DNA from: Channa striata
Taxonomy: Eukaryota; Chordata; Actinopteri; Anabantiformes; Channidae
DNA: 64,000 nucleotides
Direction: 5' to 3'
NCBI GenBank assembly: GCA_033026295.1
Contig: CM065173.1
Span: 15,004,517-15,068,516 of the forward strand
A model generated the notes under the pieces. The model saw only the letters and a list, made by a program, of their open reading frames with translations, was not told the DNA's origin and made no database searches. Below, in pieces: positions 33,802-48,100 of the stretch. A program made the position numbers and the translations under genes. Numbering within the stretch: position 1 is the stretch's first letter; each line of letters starts with the position of its first letter.

Positions 33802-36800
33802 TCTGTATTTTTTTCGTTCTCCTTCTGTTTAACAGATGAGAATAATTGTATTTTTCCCAAAAGTGCCTGAAGGCAGCATTTGCCTAATGGAAAAAAAAAT
33901 GAGCAAATTAGAAAAGAGTGTGTAATATTTTTAGCATGTCAAGATGAATTTCGACCACCAGTCCCCATAATGTCTAACACCTTCCCGATGGTCCATTTAT
34001 AGGCCTGAGCTTTCTCTTTAGCAGAGCAGGATGTTAAGGATGAACTCAAAGCTTTAGGGAATAAATATCCCCAAAGAAAACAAGGATGGCCTTTGGCTAC
34101 CAGCTTTCAATAGAACAAATGAGACTGAGCATCGTAGGGTCACAGTGTGAGTGTAGGCTACAAACCAGAGTCCGTCCTCTAATCTTTAACCATATCAGGT
34201 CCGTTGTTGTCCTGGAAGCCAAACGTGAACGCGGAATTGCACTCCACCGTATCGTAAATGTCAGCCGCGTCCAAACACACTCAAACACTAAAATTCTGGA
34301 TTGGTAATAACCTGCTTGGAAATCTGTGTTGCAGGCCAGGGCCACCAGGGCAAAAGTAATTACACAATCTGTTTAGGTGTCATCAGCACCTAATTTCTGT
34401 GGCCGCTCAAACATGAAGGAGACCTTGAGGTTCGTATTTGTGTGTTTGGGTGTGTGTGATTCTCATCAGCCTGCTGAGCTGCTGTCAAGGTGTGGAAATG
34501 TAATAAGTAGTAAGAGGCGCTGTTCAAAGTGTTATTGATTTCAGATGCCCTTGCAAACAATCAGAGTCAACAACAGTCTCTATTGGAGAAAATGATGATA
34601 GAGAGGACAGGAGATTACTAAATCCTTTCTTATGAACTAAATCAGTATCTCCATATTCAGAGAAAGCAATGCAGCACTGAACTATTCATACAGTTTGGCT
34701 GCTTTTCCTCTTGGCCCAGCCCCAGAGCACTCCTGGTATAACCTGGAATATTTGCCTGCAAAATTACTTACATCGTAATGGACCTGTCCGCATAAAATTT
34801 ATAAAGGTCTGTTTTAATGTTGCCATTCTTAAATATATGACTGCAGTTTAAGCCTTTGAAAGGATGAGCTTACTTTTACCATTTGGTACGTTATTTCATA
34901 TAAAGAATGATGAATTTCAAACATTATACTTACAGATGTAAAGTAAAAAAGAAAAAAAAAAAAAAACACACGTAGAAACAAGCCCGTGCTGAAAAGACTG
35001 CAGTACTTATCAGTGACAAAGTGAGAATTTGATTGATTTCCGACCGTTGGACTGACAGTGGGCCACAGGCAATGTCTTTTAATGTTAAAATCAATTTTTG
35101 GAGTGACTGTATAAAATCTGTCATGATTCATTGCACTGCATTTTTTAATCATATTTTCTCCAATCAAGACTATGAATTACTGGGTTTTATGGTCATACGT
35201 AGCTATTGAAAAAATGGCTGCTGTAGACTCACTTAGTGGTGTTGACTGCACAGACATTTAGTGCTCTCTCTCCCTCCCCCTCTCCCTCTCTCTGGCGCAC
35301 ACGGTAACACAATTTAAAACCATAATTTTATTGGGAACAGACAGCAGTGTGGAAGGTATTTGTAATGTAACGGTGCATAAAGGAATTATTGAAGCAAAAT
35401 TTAATTTAGGACAGAGATTCTCCTTAATTTCAGCTCAGTAAGCTGGATAACAGAGACCACAAACATTTTGATATCACAAACCAAAGACTATTTTATGGGA
35501 GCTGAAATGCCTCATTAGGTATGGACTAAAGAGCCAGCTTTGGGTCAAAATCCTCTTATTAAAATGAATAAAAAACGTACAGTTCTGCTGCAAGAAAAGA
35601 GATGAGAAGTGCGTGTAGATCAGACCCACTGCAAACTACTGAAACAAAAACGCCTTTTTTTTTTATCATTGGTTTGGTAGTTCTGAACTCTGTGATATTT
35701 CTGTGCAGCTTTTTTTATGGTCCATTTTGGATTAAAACCCAAAGCCAGGGCGTGGAGGTTTGACATTTTAAAGCTGTTGCTGATCGTCCCCTGCTTCTCC
35801 TCTCTAACAGCATGAGGCAAAACCTTCCCTTCCCCTTAAACGGACACCTGTAGACTCAGCCTGGGGATAATGGCAGAGCGAATGAGACACTAAAGTGGCA
35901 TAAAGGCACAGCTCTGAGCTTGTATGACAGTATAAATCAGAAGCCCAGAGTAGTTATTTTTATTTCTCCATCAGCACAGGGATCAGTACCCTTGAGGTGG
36001 TGTCCTTCCCACCAACACTCCATCTCCAATATCCCTAGCTTTCAGCACCCTTCCACCCCTGACAGTTCAAGCATCTAATCCCATTGGAGGAACCCCCAAG
36101 GTTGTTTTTGTTGTAAATCAGAAAAAGGCTGTAGGAGGGAGACAAACTGAGACGAGGTGCAGGACAGAGACAGACAGATATAGAGGAAAAGGTGGTAAAT
36201 GAGGAAGAAAGACCAAATTACTACAAAACAAACTGGGGCCTGCGAGGATCAAAGTCCTGTTGGCACTAATGTCAATAAGCAGGCTTAAGCGGGATTAGAG
36301 CGGCAGCACTGGCTGATCGGAGCATCTTGGAAAGTATAGGAGGACAGCTGCACTGTGCTGTCTGTGTATGCAAGCAGTATGTGAACATGTGTGAGTGATC
36401 CTGTGAGAAGCCGCGTCTCGGATGTTGTGGATTTGTGTCTCTGAGTCTACCAACCTAGTGATGGGATAAAGAGATAAAACTTTGTTTAGTCTGTCATTGA
36501 CTCGGGGTGACGTCTCTCCAAGAAACAGCGTTCAAGTAAACAGGAGGGAAAAAAGGCAGTCTGTGGTGTGTGTAGAGGCCATTTCTTTCATGGCTGCTGC
36601 TGCGATGGACAGCAAAGTGTCTGATGTGAAAAATTCTTCTTCTATTCTTTCTAAAGCCTAAATTCAGGCACATTAACACTCTGTGCACAGTGCAGGACCA
36701 TCGACGCGAGGTCCGTCTGAGTCAGCTTGGTCTCTGTTAACTTTAATTGGACAGCACCATAAAAAGCACTTATCGTTGCTTTGCTGCAGACATCACACAG

Positions 36801-38469
36801 CACAGCATCTGAGGTCTTCAGACATAAAACTTTTTCTCTCTTCAACTACAAATACATTTTTATAAAACTTCCATACTTTATATCAGCAACCCTGTTAATC
36901 TATCTGTGTGTCTGGTGCTAGAAATGTTGTGACACTGACCTTTTGCGTCTACCGGATCTCTCTGCCAAATCTGAAACAGCGCTGAGATCGCTGTGAAATG
37001 TTGTGCAGAGAGTGAGTCACACACATGAAACATAAGAAGATGGTGTGCGAACAGCTACGCGCTGCGAATAAATAGCAAATAATGTATGTGACACGTACTT
37101 TTTCTTTCCAGGTGGCCAAAGTCTTCACCTCTGCTGCTGCACTGAATTATCAAGATACCTTTTTTACATGGAGGGTGGGTGAGTTACGGATGCAAAATCC
37201 TACATCCCTCCTGATGCCACATGAGTCAAGTGAAGAAGAAGCAAAAAAAATAATAAACCTTCAGCCAGAGAGGGCAGTCAAACATCTACTGGAATAAGTT
37301 TCTTATTGTTTTAATGATCTTTGACAGAAAAAAAAAACACTTTTCAGTTTATCTGGCAACCTCAGTTCTGCATCTAAAGCTACATACTGATCAATGAACA
37401 ATTTTTTGCCTTTGAGGGATCTCCAGTGCACCGTGACAATAAGGTGGATTTAATCCATTCTGCCTACTCTGAGAGTATTAAAATAAGGAGATCTGAGCAA
37501 CCTGAGGACAGTTATGCAAGAGAAAGAAAACAACATGGCCTTTATAGTCATTATTATCTGAGAACGACTCTGTGTGTGTGACGGAGTAAGCATAATTAAA
37601 TTAGCATTATGTAGGAGCTAGTGTTTAGAGGTGGTCACAGATAATGAGAACAAAATGCATAAAACCACCACTTCAGTTTGATAAAAATGACCTCTGACGT
37701 CTCCGTCGAGCTGCAGGCGCTCAGTTTTCTTTATAAGGCTTCAACCTTGGATCCATATGACCTGTGACCTGTGCACATATGCAGGTAGGACAATGAAGGT
37801 CAGTAACAGAAATCTATAATTGTGAATTATGAGGAGACATTCATTAGAAACATCCATTTTATTTCCCATGAAAAAGTCTTCAGAGTGAAACAAATTGTGG
37901 TTTACATGTTTTACTTATTTATTTATTTTACTTTTGAACTGTTTATTGTCTAAAAATTACTTTCTAATATATACTACTGTTAGAAAATTGGTTTCTAGAT
38001 ACAAATATTGCTGCTAAGACAGAACAAAACAAGGCAGTTTTTTTAATTTTGCCTCAAGAACAACAACATAAAAATATGGAGACAGTTGAGATGACGACAC
38101 ACAGCCAAATTCAGATTTTCCTTGGCAGCCTCAGCTTGAAGTATCGTCGTGTGTCACTCTTTCCTCGATTTTCTGCTGCTCTGCCTTTAAGCTCTGGAAA
38201 CATTCCTTTTGTTCATCCCTCTTACTCTCATTTTCCTTGCTCTTTGCTTATATATTCCAGTATGCCACTGACATTTGTAACCGTCGTCTTCGTTATTGAA
38301 CACACTTTTCCATATATGGCATAACATGTCCCAAGCTGCATTAATCATCAGTGTTAGCTTCTTGGAGATGCTGCGTGCATCTTCTGACCCGTGACAGATG
38401 CCACTGTTTAACCACCAGCTGTGGTTTAAATGGGCTTCACCAAGAGGAGCAAAAACAGAGCCAAGGTAA

Positions 38470-38471
<2 letters not shown>
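33802..38471. other. Gene-poor DNA right of the duplication
   Basis: AT-rich single-copy-looking sequence. No exon with a recognisable protein family. A CT-rich run lies at about 35262-35294. Open frames here are short and unsupported. Some unusually balanced, motif-rich blocks (for example 36230-36350) could be conserved noncoding elements, which only cross-species alignment would show. Confidence 0.4.

Positions 38472-38559
<88 letters not shown>
38472..38559 (+). repeat. (AC)44 microsatellite
   Basis: Uninterrupted dinucleotide run of about 88 bp. It produces false open frames of Thr-His and Cys-Val on the two strands. Confidence 0.98.
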
Positions 38560-38560
<1 letters not shown>

Positions 38561-39824
38561 AACTATTATGTGGGCTAAATGTTTAAATGTCTAACCTAAT
38601 ATAATAAATGCTCCTAACCATGTGAAGTATTTGTTGCTTATTTCAAGGCATAATAATGACTTGATGTAGTGACAATTTATCTTCACAGGAAAGAAACATG
38701 TATTTGTTCTCTTTTTGTTGCTCAAATAAAAGGATCAATGAGCAGATCTTCACTCATGCTTGGAGACACTGTGTGTGTCTCACAGTGTTTCAACAAATAA
38801 TTTTTTGTGTCTTTTGGAACAAAGTAAACTGTTGTTTTCCAGAATTCATTTCTTATTTTGACATATGTGAATTAATTACTTACCATCAAAAAACATGAAT
38901 ATAAGATAAATAATTGTGAGCAGAAGGGTAGAAATTTTATTTTATTTTTATTGTATTTATGAAAAGAACAAGTGAAAAACAAATTGTTCTTCTGTGGGAA
39001 GTTGCTCAGATGTTTCCACATTTTATCCACTAAATGAAGGTTATTGAATTAAATTCAATTTAATTAAATTGAAGTATATTTCTTAAGATAGTTTAATAAA
39101 TCATGTTAAAGACTTGGTACACAAATACATTTTCAGACACTACACTACATTACACAAATAACAGTGAATCTACCTTAGGCCAAACACCGACTAACATGAG
39201 CATATGAGTAAACAAAATAATTGGCACCAAACAAACTCGACCTATATTAGTGTGGCCCTGGGAGTTAGTGCATCAAACGTGACCTCACCTCAAGCTATTT
39301 TCTCCACCGTGCAATCAGCACGTTGCCTCGATGAATGTAATAACAGATAATAAGAATAATAGTAGTCATAGAGCTAATGTTCCTCAACTGGTCAGGAATT
39401 ACAATGATGTGTGCAAAGGGGATTCATAACCTTTTCAGTTATTTTCTGGCTCCTTTGTGCAAATGTTTATTTTTATTCTCACAAGCTTGACAATTGTGCT
39501 ATTGGCATTGCAAGTGTAGCAGAAAATTGTAAGACTTCTGCCATACAGGGCAGTGAAACGCTTCTTCGCTCTCTGTCTCTCCCATCTCTTTTTAATAAAC
39601 TTGCAATATAGCTTCACTGTGACTACTGACACTATATCATATGTAGAAAAACCTTTGTGTATTTTAGTTTTGCATGTCTTTTTGTAGATATTTTCTGAAG
39701 ATATAAAATAATTCATAAAACAGAACAGAAGATGAAAAGTAAAAAGCGATTTCAGTCTTTTCTTTACTACATGTAAATGTCACTGGAGAATACTTCTCCT
39801 CTCTATTTGTGTGACAGATCCAGG
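38560..39824. other. AT-rich intergenic sequence
   Basis: No gene, RNA or transposon recognised. Confidence 0.4.
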
Positions 39825-39897
39825 GCCTGTGTAGCTCAGATGGTAGAGCATCAGACTTTTAATCTGAGAGTCCAGGGTTCAAGTCCCTGTTCAGGTG
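39825..39897 (+). tRNA. tRNA-Lys (anticodon TTT), possibly a pseudogene
   Basis: Cloverleaf of 73 bases. A box TAGCTCAGATGGTAGAG, anticodon stem TCAGA/TCTGA around loop CTTTTAA with anticodon TTT, B box GGTTCAAGTCC and T stem CAGGG/CCCTG all match vertebrate tRNA-Lys-TTT. The acceptor stem has drifted: GCCTGTG against TTCAGGT gives one compensated pair (U4-A69), G-U pairs at 1-72 and 7-66, and a U-U mismatch at 6-67. No run of four T's follows within about 150 bases, which weakens the case for pol III transcription. Confidence 0.75.
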
Positions 39898-42800
39898 ATA
39901 GCACTGATATTATGGAGACCCAGTCATCTAAACCACTGACTTCTTGCTGCCTGGTCACTCAATGGGTAGAGATGGGTGGAGAACAACACAGACAAGACTG
40001 TGACATGTATATGTGAGCAATGTGACTAAAGTTGACTGTGCTGAGTCAGTTTCTTCTTCTAAATTTGTTAACTTACGTTTAAATTGACCTTTATCTTTTG
40101 AGATACAGCCTTTGCATCCTGTTGGAATTGTGTGGAGTAAAACTAAGCTGCATAAAATCTGTATACTGTATATATAGTGTTTCAATCAGCGCCGTGAAAA
40201 AATATTCATTTTCCATTATGCATTGGTGTGAATCAGTATATGGCACTAGTGTAAAGATAATGTATTTTGAGATAATAAAAAAATGTCTCTTATGTGCCAT
40301 ATTAACTTAAAGGGAACTGAATAATATGTTTTGAATGTAAAAGTATGTCAAATGTAGTAGCAAAGTTTGGCCTAAAAACAACAATGTTCAAATGAGAGAC
40401 AACCCCAGTGTACACACAACAAAATCAGGGAATGTCTAACCCCAGTCTCATATTTTAAAATGTTAGATTAAAATTGTTATCTTATAATTACTCATTTTAG
40501 TTTAATAAAACTAAAAAAGACGTGGGGGTTGATGTTTCTGCACTGGACCTTCCTCACGGATACAATTTTTCCCCAAATGGCTGATAACAACTTAAATTAT
40601 GCTGAGCCTCTAATCGTCATTACGGACAATAAAGTGCTAGATACTGTTAATAGTAGTATTGAAGAGGTTATTGTTTTATGTTTCGCTCTCTTGTCCAAAG
40701 CCTCACCACATCTGCCATGTACAAACACCAATATTCATTTTCATTATTCCAAAAAATAAAAGGTTTACACAGTTTGGTCGTGCAACAATTTCAAATTAGT
40801 TTGTCAAACCAGTCAAAGTGCAAGGAAATAGAAAACTGACACAGGAGAACATCATGTATTACACGGATACAAAAACAGGGCGGTTCTTTTAACAGCGCAT
40901 CTGCTGTGTGCATATGTGATGCAGATACCTACAAATGTCCAACACCCAGTTTGAGTCGTGATGACTGATTAACTAAACAGTGCTGAGTCAGTTTCAGGCA
41001 ACAGGTTTTTTAATCATTAGATTAAAGCGACAGCATTTAACCAAGATCACACACACACATAAAACACTAGTTTCAGAGAGAAAAAAGGGAAGAGACAATG
41101 TTTCTGCAAATTAAAATGTATTTGTTTTGAAATCATACTCTAAATGCATCTCCTTAAACTAAAACCTTCCAAATTGGTTTCTCGATTAATTTACTATTGC
41201 AGCTTTCTCAATAATTGTACCTTTACTGACTCACTCTCGGAGACACTTGTTCTCTTTCATACACTCAAGTTCTTTTCATACTGGGCACATTCGGTTGCTA
41301 TGAACATGGAAACATTAGCCTTGCAGTAGGTGGACTAAAGAAAGCCACATCAGCTTTTACTGTCAGTTAGTAAAACAGAACAGCTTCCCCAACCACTTCC
41401 CTCACCAAGCATCAATTCACACGTTTGATATTAACCGAAAGCCCAGACAATTCACCCACACAGCAAACATGTAAAGGACTAATCTACCAGTGTCCCCACC
41501 TTTGTCTGATCGGGAGCTATCGTGGACAGTATTAAATACGTATGACTCACGAGGAGACATTTTAATGTTGGCTGTGGTGAAATGTCACCTCACTGATGAA
41601 AAAGGTCGGCAGATTTCTTAGTGGTTTAAAGCCAACTGAACCATACGCGACCTTCTGGCCTTTTCTCCCAACTACTGTCCATAACGCTGTGATATTATGC
41701 TGTGGAAGAGGTTCTTTGTGTGGAGCTGGGAAGGTGATAATGACCTGCTGCAAGTTGCCTGCTCCTCAGTCCAATACGTGTCCGTCTCCTTGTATTTGTA
41801 AAAGATGGACAATCGGGTAATGTCAGTCCATCCATATAACAATTTGGATTTAGTTTGCGTCCACCAAAAAAGCTTTTATCCTACTAGCTTTGGTTGATTT
41901 ATCCTATTAGCTCCATAAATTTCTAATAAGTTTAGGAAATCTGTTGAGTTGCTACATTTTCTACATTGTTTGCTGACCAGCAACTAACCTTGTATATCGA
42001 ATCACATGTAATAGGACACGTGAGAGAAAAAAAATTATGTTTGATTTGAAAAAAAAAGCTTAAGTGAAATCTGGCAAAGCTTTGAGAGAAAGTTTGGGAC
42101 ATGTGATAGAAAAACAAAGTTGATAGGTGAAAAATAAAACTACAACCAAAGGCAGAACTCTGGACAACTGCACCAGGACAGATGGATGTTTGCTAAATGC
42201 TAAGAACATGGATTAGTTATGGATGCAGCTGCTTTGTCATTAACGAGAAAAGCCGGCATCCTCTTCAGGCGTCCTCTTCTTGGTGACCAAATCTATTTTC
42301 TGTGCCCGTTCCTGGGCTCTGTAGTATCCTAATCAGGCAGCAACTTTTTACTATTCTATCGCAGCGTTTCTGTATTTCCTGTGTATTATAATGATGAATT
42401 AGGTGGAGGTCACAGCTCTAGATCTTAAGCAGCCAGCTGCAGAATTGTGAGCTATTATCCAAAGTTTCAAAGTCTTTCTAGATGCAAATGCAAATATTTG
42501 AAAGGCAAATACCGTGAGGCTCTATTATTGGAATGATGTTATTCAGGTGGCATCGCTGAGCGTGATTATTCCTTTCTCACAGCACCCCTCTATTAGTGAG
42601 CATCTCTAACCCAGACAAAGTAGACACATGGGTCAAGGACAGTTATTTATATCATGAGCTGCATCCAATTATGTCAACATGTCAACCTGAAACCGACTGC
42701 AGCTAATGGGCTTCCATCAGCATGAACGATGGCTTGATAAATATCAAAGGCGAGGACAGACAAGAGAGAAGACAGCTTGATATTAATGATAATAGAAAAG

Positions 42801-44974
42801 ATCATTTAGATGGTGATGGCTGTTTTGGTGCATGGATCAGATATGCATGGATCAAAGAGGCAACATGGTTCACTTAACAAAATTATCAAGCAGTGTTTAC
42901 TTTCGATTATGATCTCCCCCTGGAGAATGAGTTCTGTTGAGAGTTTAGATAATCAATCACAGTGCTGTCACTTGATGTTGTGTTTATGAGCTCACAGGCT
43001 TCATGCGCCTTGTAGTAGCAGGAAGCTGTTCCGTCACAAATTCTGTGCGAAAAGGCTTAACTCTTCAAATCTCTCAGTCCACAATTACTTTAGTCTCTGT
43101 AATATAGTGGCCCATGACCCATGATCACTTTATTTTACAGGAGACTGTTACTGTTTTTTTCTTACTGTTACTGTTCAACTAAGGAAACAAAGAGCAACAT
43201 ACTTAATCTACAATGTTCTCAAACAGAGAGACAAACAGAGAGAAAACATTATTCTGAATGTTCTAAATCCTGGAAGATGACTCTTTTATGATCAGAATTT
43301 GATCCATTTGGTCCAGGAGAGCTGCAGCATTATTTCATTTTATCCCAAGAGGCTTGGCTGCCAGTGTGTTGGCTGGAGAGACATGATAGCGTGCACGCTC
43401 TATGGGCTCGGAAATTATTCAGAACATGCAGGTCATTTTTATGTCCAGTATCCAGAAGCATGAAGAATTGTTTGGATTGTGCAGCATTGAGTAACCACCT
43501 TGTAACTTGGTACCCTGCTCAATGCCTGTTCTGTCCACACTCTTCTCCCCACACTGTTCATCAGCTTGTCAGTAATGGTAAAAATATCTCCATGGAACTA
43601 ACACCCTGTCATCTCCATAAGGAAAGATGGAAAGGTGGAGATTTCAGCTGAGATCTCTGTAATGCACCTGGACGCATTACTCTTCTTCAGCAGTCTATCA
43701 AGCACCCAGAGCTCTCAGAGATGCCACCGGGCCAGTTGATTGATTCCACCCTCAGAGATTAATCTAGAAATCCACTGCTTGCTGTGTGAGGGCTACTGTG
43801 TGTGCCTGGGTGTCCGAGAGAGAGACAGAGACAGAGAGAGAGAGAGATGTGTCTGATAGAGACCGAGCCCGTGGGCTTGGTGATCTACTGCCTGTTTAGA
43901 TCCTCATTTCCCAGAGTTCATAGCTCTCTTCCATCAACCCACGGGCAGGAAGCCAAGTATTTGCTCCCTCTCTGCAATGGTGATCTAATTCATCCTCACT
44001 TAGGAAAGGTAAAGGCTGCCTGTGTCTGCATCAACAGGTCCAACAGCAACTCATTTTTATCACTTCACTCTAATCCGTGTCCCCATTTTTTTAAGTTTTT
44101 GATTTATTGTGTGGAGTGTGTGATGGCTATGTTCTTCTTTTCATGGTTCGTATACTCAGCAGAAAAATAAATCTGGGCATCACAAGAATTCCCTAAAGCA
44201 AAGGTTAAATAGCCAAACGTGAAGCAGAGGGAAGAACAACCTTATTAGAAAACACGTGCGATCGCCCACATGTGAGCAGGCAGAAGTACACGCACACAAA
44301 ACACACGTAGGCACACTTGCACTCCTACACATGCTGTCAAAGTCTGAAACAGATCCGCTTCCAGTTCAGACGGATTCAAATAAAATGTCTGTCTTTCTGC
44401 AGAACAGATGGTAATAAATGAGGCTTTTTTGGATATCACTAAACTCTAGTCAGGTACTGTAGGTACAGCTGGAGCAGGTGTGTGTTAGTGAACAGGGTTA
44501 GGGGGTTGATGCAGATTTGCAGTTCATTATTTCCAGCTGTGCGTTCGAAGCTCCGACAGACCTTAACTGCACCGACAGCTCGCCGACACACACAGATGGC
44601 CATCCACAGCTGATGACAAATCTGGCTGGAGTTAGTGAGCGAGTAATATGACAGTAGAGAGTATGGTAATGACACATTTTAATGTTGGATGGAAAATTCT
44701 GGCTTGTTTCACCGAGAGAAAGCTATTAAGTTTAATACCTTGGAAGCAGAAAGCGACCCTGTTTGTGGAGAGCAGCCGCCTTTTACTGATTCATGTCCAT
44801 AAACTATAGACAGATCAGAGAAATTCACTGGTTTGCATTGTAAAAAAATAAAATAAGAATTATTATTATCATTTATTTACTGCACCTGCATGATGGTGCT
44901 CGAATTGGGCAGAAAACTCTGAGAAACATGCAGCATAAACAGGAACTGTATAGTGCAATTAGTCATTTAACAGA
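39898..44974. other. Intergenic sequence, no gene recognised
   Basis: No supported exon. A purine repeat (GAGA and CAGA units) lies at about 43819-43846. The block 42540-42830 is rich in homeodomain-type TAAT/ATTA cores and other compact motifs and is a candidate enhancer, by impression only. Confidence 0.4.
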
Positions 44975-45137
44975 TTTTTTTTTTTTATTAAAGCATTTAC
45001 AAGCACTAAAGGGAACTTCGGAGTTCAGTGATTTTTCCAGGGACACTTTAACATGCAGTGAGGCAGAACTGCGAGTCAAGCGGCTGACCCTGTGGCTCGT
45101 GGACAACTGCTCTACCAACTGCGCTACACCAGTTCCT
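44975..45137 (-). repeat. tRNA-derived SINE (teleost type), degenerate
   Basis: The minus strand begins GGTGTAGCGCAGTTGGTAGA (A box), with a decayed B box near GCAGTTCTGCC, and then the family body AAAGTGTCCCTGG and CACTGAACTCCGAAGTTCCC. Same family as 1517-1770, opposite orientation. Confidence 0.75.
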
Positions 45138-48100
45138 ATTGTGTGCCATGGTGCAGCACAATAGACAATCTGGCAAAAGGGAGGTGGACAGGGACCAATA
45201 TGTGTGAAGGGAGGAAATGGAAACCGGTTTGTAGGAGATGATTGAGAACAGGAGACAAGTGAACAGGTTGTCTGAGACTAGGTGATCTGGGTGACTGGGA
45301 AGAAGGATGGAAGGCAGTTGGGTGGGTAGAGATTAGCAGGAGATAATGGCGACTGCAAAGACAAACAAGGGCTGTGTTCACATGACATAGTCGGTAAAAG
45401 CTCAATTTAAGTTTTTAGTCTGTTCTGTTCATTTAATATTAATAGTTTATATTCATTTTTTGTTGGAATGTGACATAATTCAACTCCATTCAACGCCCTA
45501 AACATACATGCATGCTCAAATTTTACTGAATTGTAGCGTATGTGCTCACAATAACAAGAACACATTTTGTGCAATGGCCAAATTGAGCAGTTTTCTCAGC
45601 AACTGTTATTTTTGGTGCAACCTGAACTATAGATTTTCCATACAGTAAATATATGTACAAGTACAAGTACAACACTTCCTCATCCATCTATTCTACCCAT
45701 CTCTGTTGTTGATCTCTGCTATGTTTAATTTTACCATTCTGTGAGATACTAACACTGACTGACGACTGCAGGCGAGTTCTGCATGTGAAGACATGAAAAT
45801 AAAAACCCATCACGTCTTCCTATCTGACCGTTCCGACAGCGGACGCATTGCCTGAGATTGGATATGAAATGGATCTAGGACCACATATGAAATTTGCCCA
45901 AATCTGATTTGAAAAACTCCCTTTGTGTTTGTTCCTGCTTCCTTGACAAATAGGACTAGGGTCACTTGGATGCAAAAAGATTTGGACCATTTCAGCATCC
46001 AATGTGAATATAGCCAAGGAGACAGGAACTGTGCCAGTATTCAGTGACACAACAACATGTGTATGACATGCAACAGGCTTTAACCTCAAAGGAAAATGAG
46101 ACAAAAGCATAATCTCAGTTTCATACAGTACCAGAAATGCAGTTTATTGACTGTGATAAATTCTGCACCTTGACGTGGTTAATAATTTGTTAGGCCAATA
46201 CAACACTGCTACACAGCACACACTATTACAAATTTGGCATTGTAATTACTCACAACGACGCACTACTACAAATCCAGCTTCAGTGTGAATTGTACTTGAT
46301 CGTCTGGTGACCTGTTCAGATGTGCATAAAATTGTCTCAGTAAATGAATGGAACTGAAATCCTGTAACTGCTTTAAAAGCTGGTGTGAAGTGAAGTGAAA
46401 TTTGAAGCAAAGCAGAAACACATGAGACAAACAATAAAATTAGAAATGTACCCAGATAAAAGCTCAAATTCTTTAGATTTGTTAAAATAATAATGTTAAA
46501 TGCGGGTCCTCTGGGAGGCTGTTCAGTGGCAACTGACCCACAGACTGTCTCTTAATGCTGAAAAAGAGTCATCAGAGGGCCTGAGTGCTGTGAATGTGCC
46601 CATAAAACATCCAAGTTAAAGCAGTGAGGGGATTTTAAAAGATGTGGTAAAACTTCCATTCAGAGATGTTATCTGTAGATAAACTCCTGACTATGATATT
46701 TTGCCTAAAGTTGATGAAAGTGTATATTAGCCTTTTATTGCTCTCTGAGGAGAAACGTTATCTGACATTGATGCATTTCAAAGGTGAAAGAAAGTAGTCT
46801 GGCCACATCTGCGAGGCTCTGGCTAAATTTAAGATGAAACTACACAATTTTATATTGAATAGATTTATAATTATTTTAAGATTTAATGTTTAGTTAGTAT
46901 AAAATAATAACGATAACACAACGATCACCAGATGAAATGATAAAATGTGCTTTATCAGACGAACCTCAGGCCTCAGGTAGTAGTGAATGCTCCCATACAT
47001 GTAGGCTTTTCATTCTGTATAATTACAGTTGGTGTATGCCATTAGAGACTTCGGTGACAAATGACTTAACGAGCTACACAGGGAGTCCTAATTATTCTGC
47101 AATTAGAAATGTAATTATGGGTTGCTCCGATGGCTTGCTTGCTAGTTGGCTAACAGTGTGAGACAGCAGAGACAGAGTGAGTTTCACATAAAACCTCCAG
47201 CTAATCTGTCACACGTGTAAAGGTTGATAGCAGGCCTACAATCACAGCCCTGCTATTTCAACTCATGGGCTGAACTGGACAGTGTTAAGGCGCTGAGGGC
47301 TGTAATCCATCAACACAAACTCACACTGAAAAAAAAAAGCATAAAACCTGTCAAACAAAAGTTGTAGAGGTTTATAGAGCAGAGACAGAGTGGTGGTGTT
47401 TATAAAGATGGGCATTTTTATAGTTGACAACCAAACAAATTACAGATAATGGATTTTCATCATCTTGCTGACTTGTTATTTGCCAATAGTTTCCTGGAGG
47501 ATGGATTGTAGTGTAAGTTTTTTAAATAACGATTTTGATTCTAACAGTGATTGTAGGTACAGTACACATTTATTCCTGACACCCAACGTTGGGTGCTGCT
47601 TTTGTGTCCCACATATTTTTGTTCTTGATTGTTTTCATGATGTAAAGTATTTGTCGTTTCAGCAAACATTTCTAATGCACAAAAATACCAATGTTGAACC
47701 AGAACGAATTTGCTTCATTCAAAGCAACACAAATCTCCTAGTTGTGACGTAACTGCAAGATCAGAGTTTCCGGACTCTCTGGGGACAACATTAGAGTCGA
47801 AGTTAGGCTTCATTGCTTTGTGAAGATCATGGTTAGCAGTGCCTGAACTCACTCACTGTTTTGGACTTCTTCATTAGCACATTTTTAGCTTCAGGTTACA
47901 TACCATTTGGTCCAAACTGTCCAAGGTCGTAGGTATGATGTATGTTTGTGATTCAGTATTGATCCCTGAGGGATATGATTCATCTTTTCAGCAGGTGAAG
48001 CAGTGTTGGGTCAGGTGACCAGTGACCTTGGAGCTGATGTAGTTCTTTGCAGGGCAGAAACCCACGGGCCACATAGCATGTATCCTACCATCTACCCACA

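Noticed and set aside
38187..38578. Cys-Val and Thr-His repeat open frames on both strands
   Set aside because: They are translations of the (AC)44 microsatellite.
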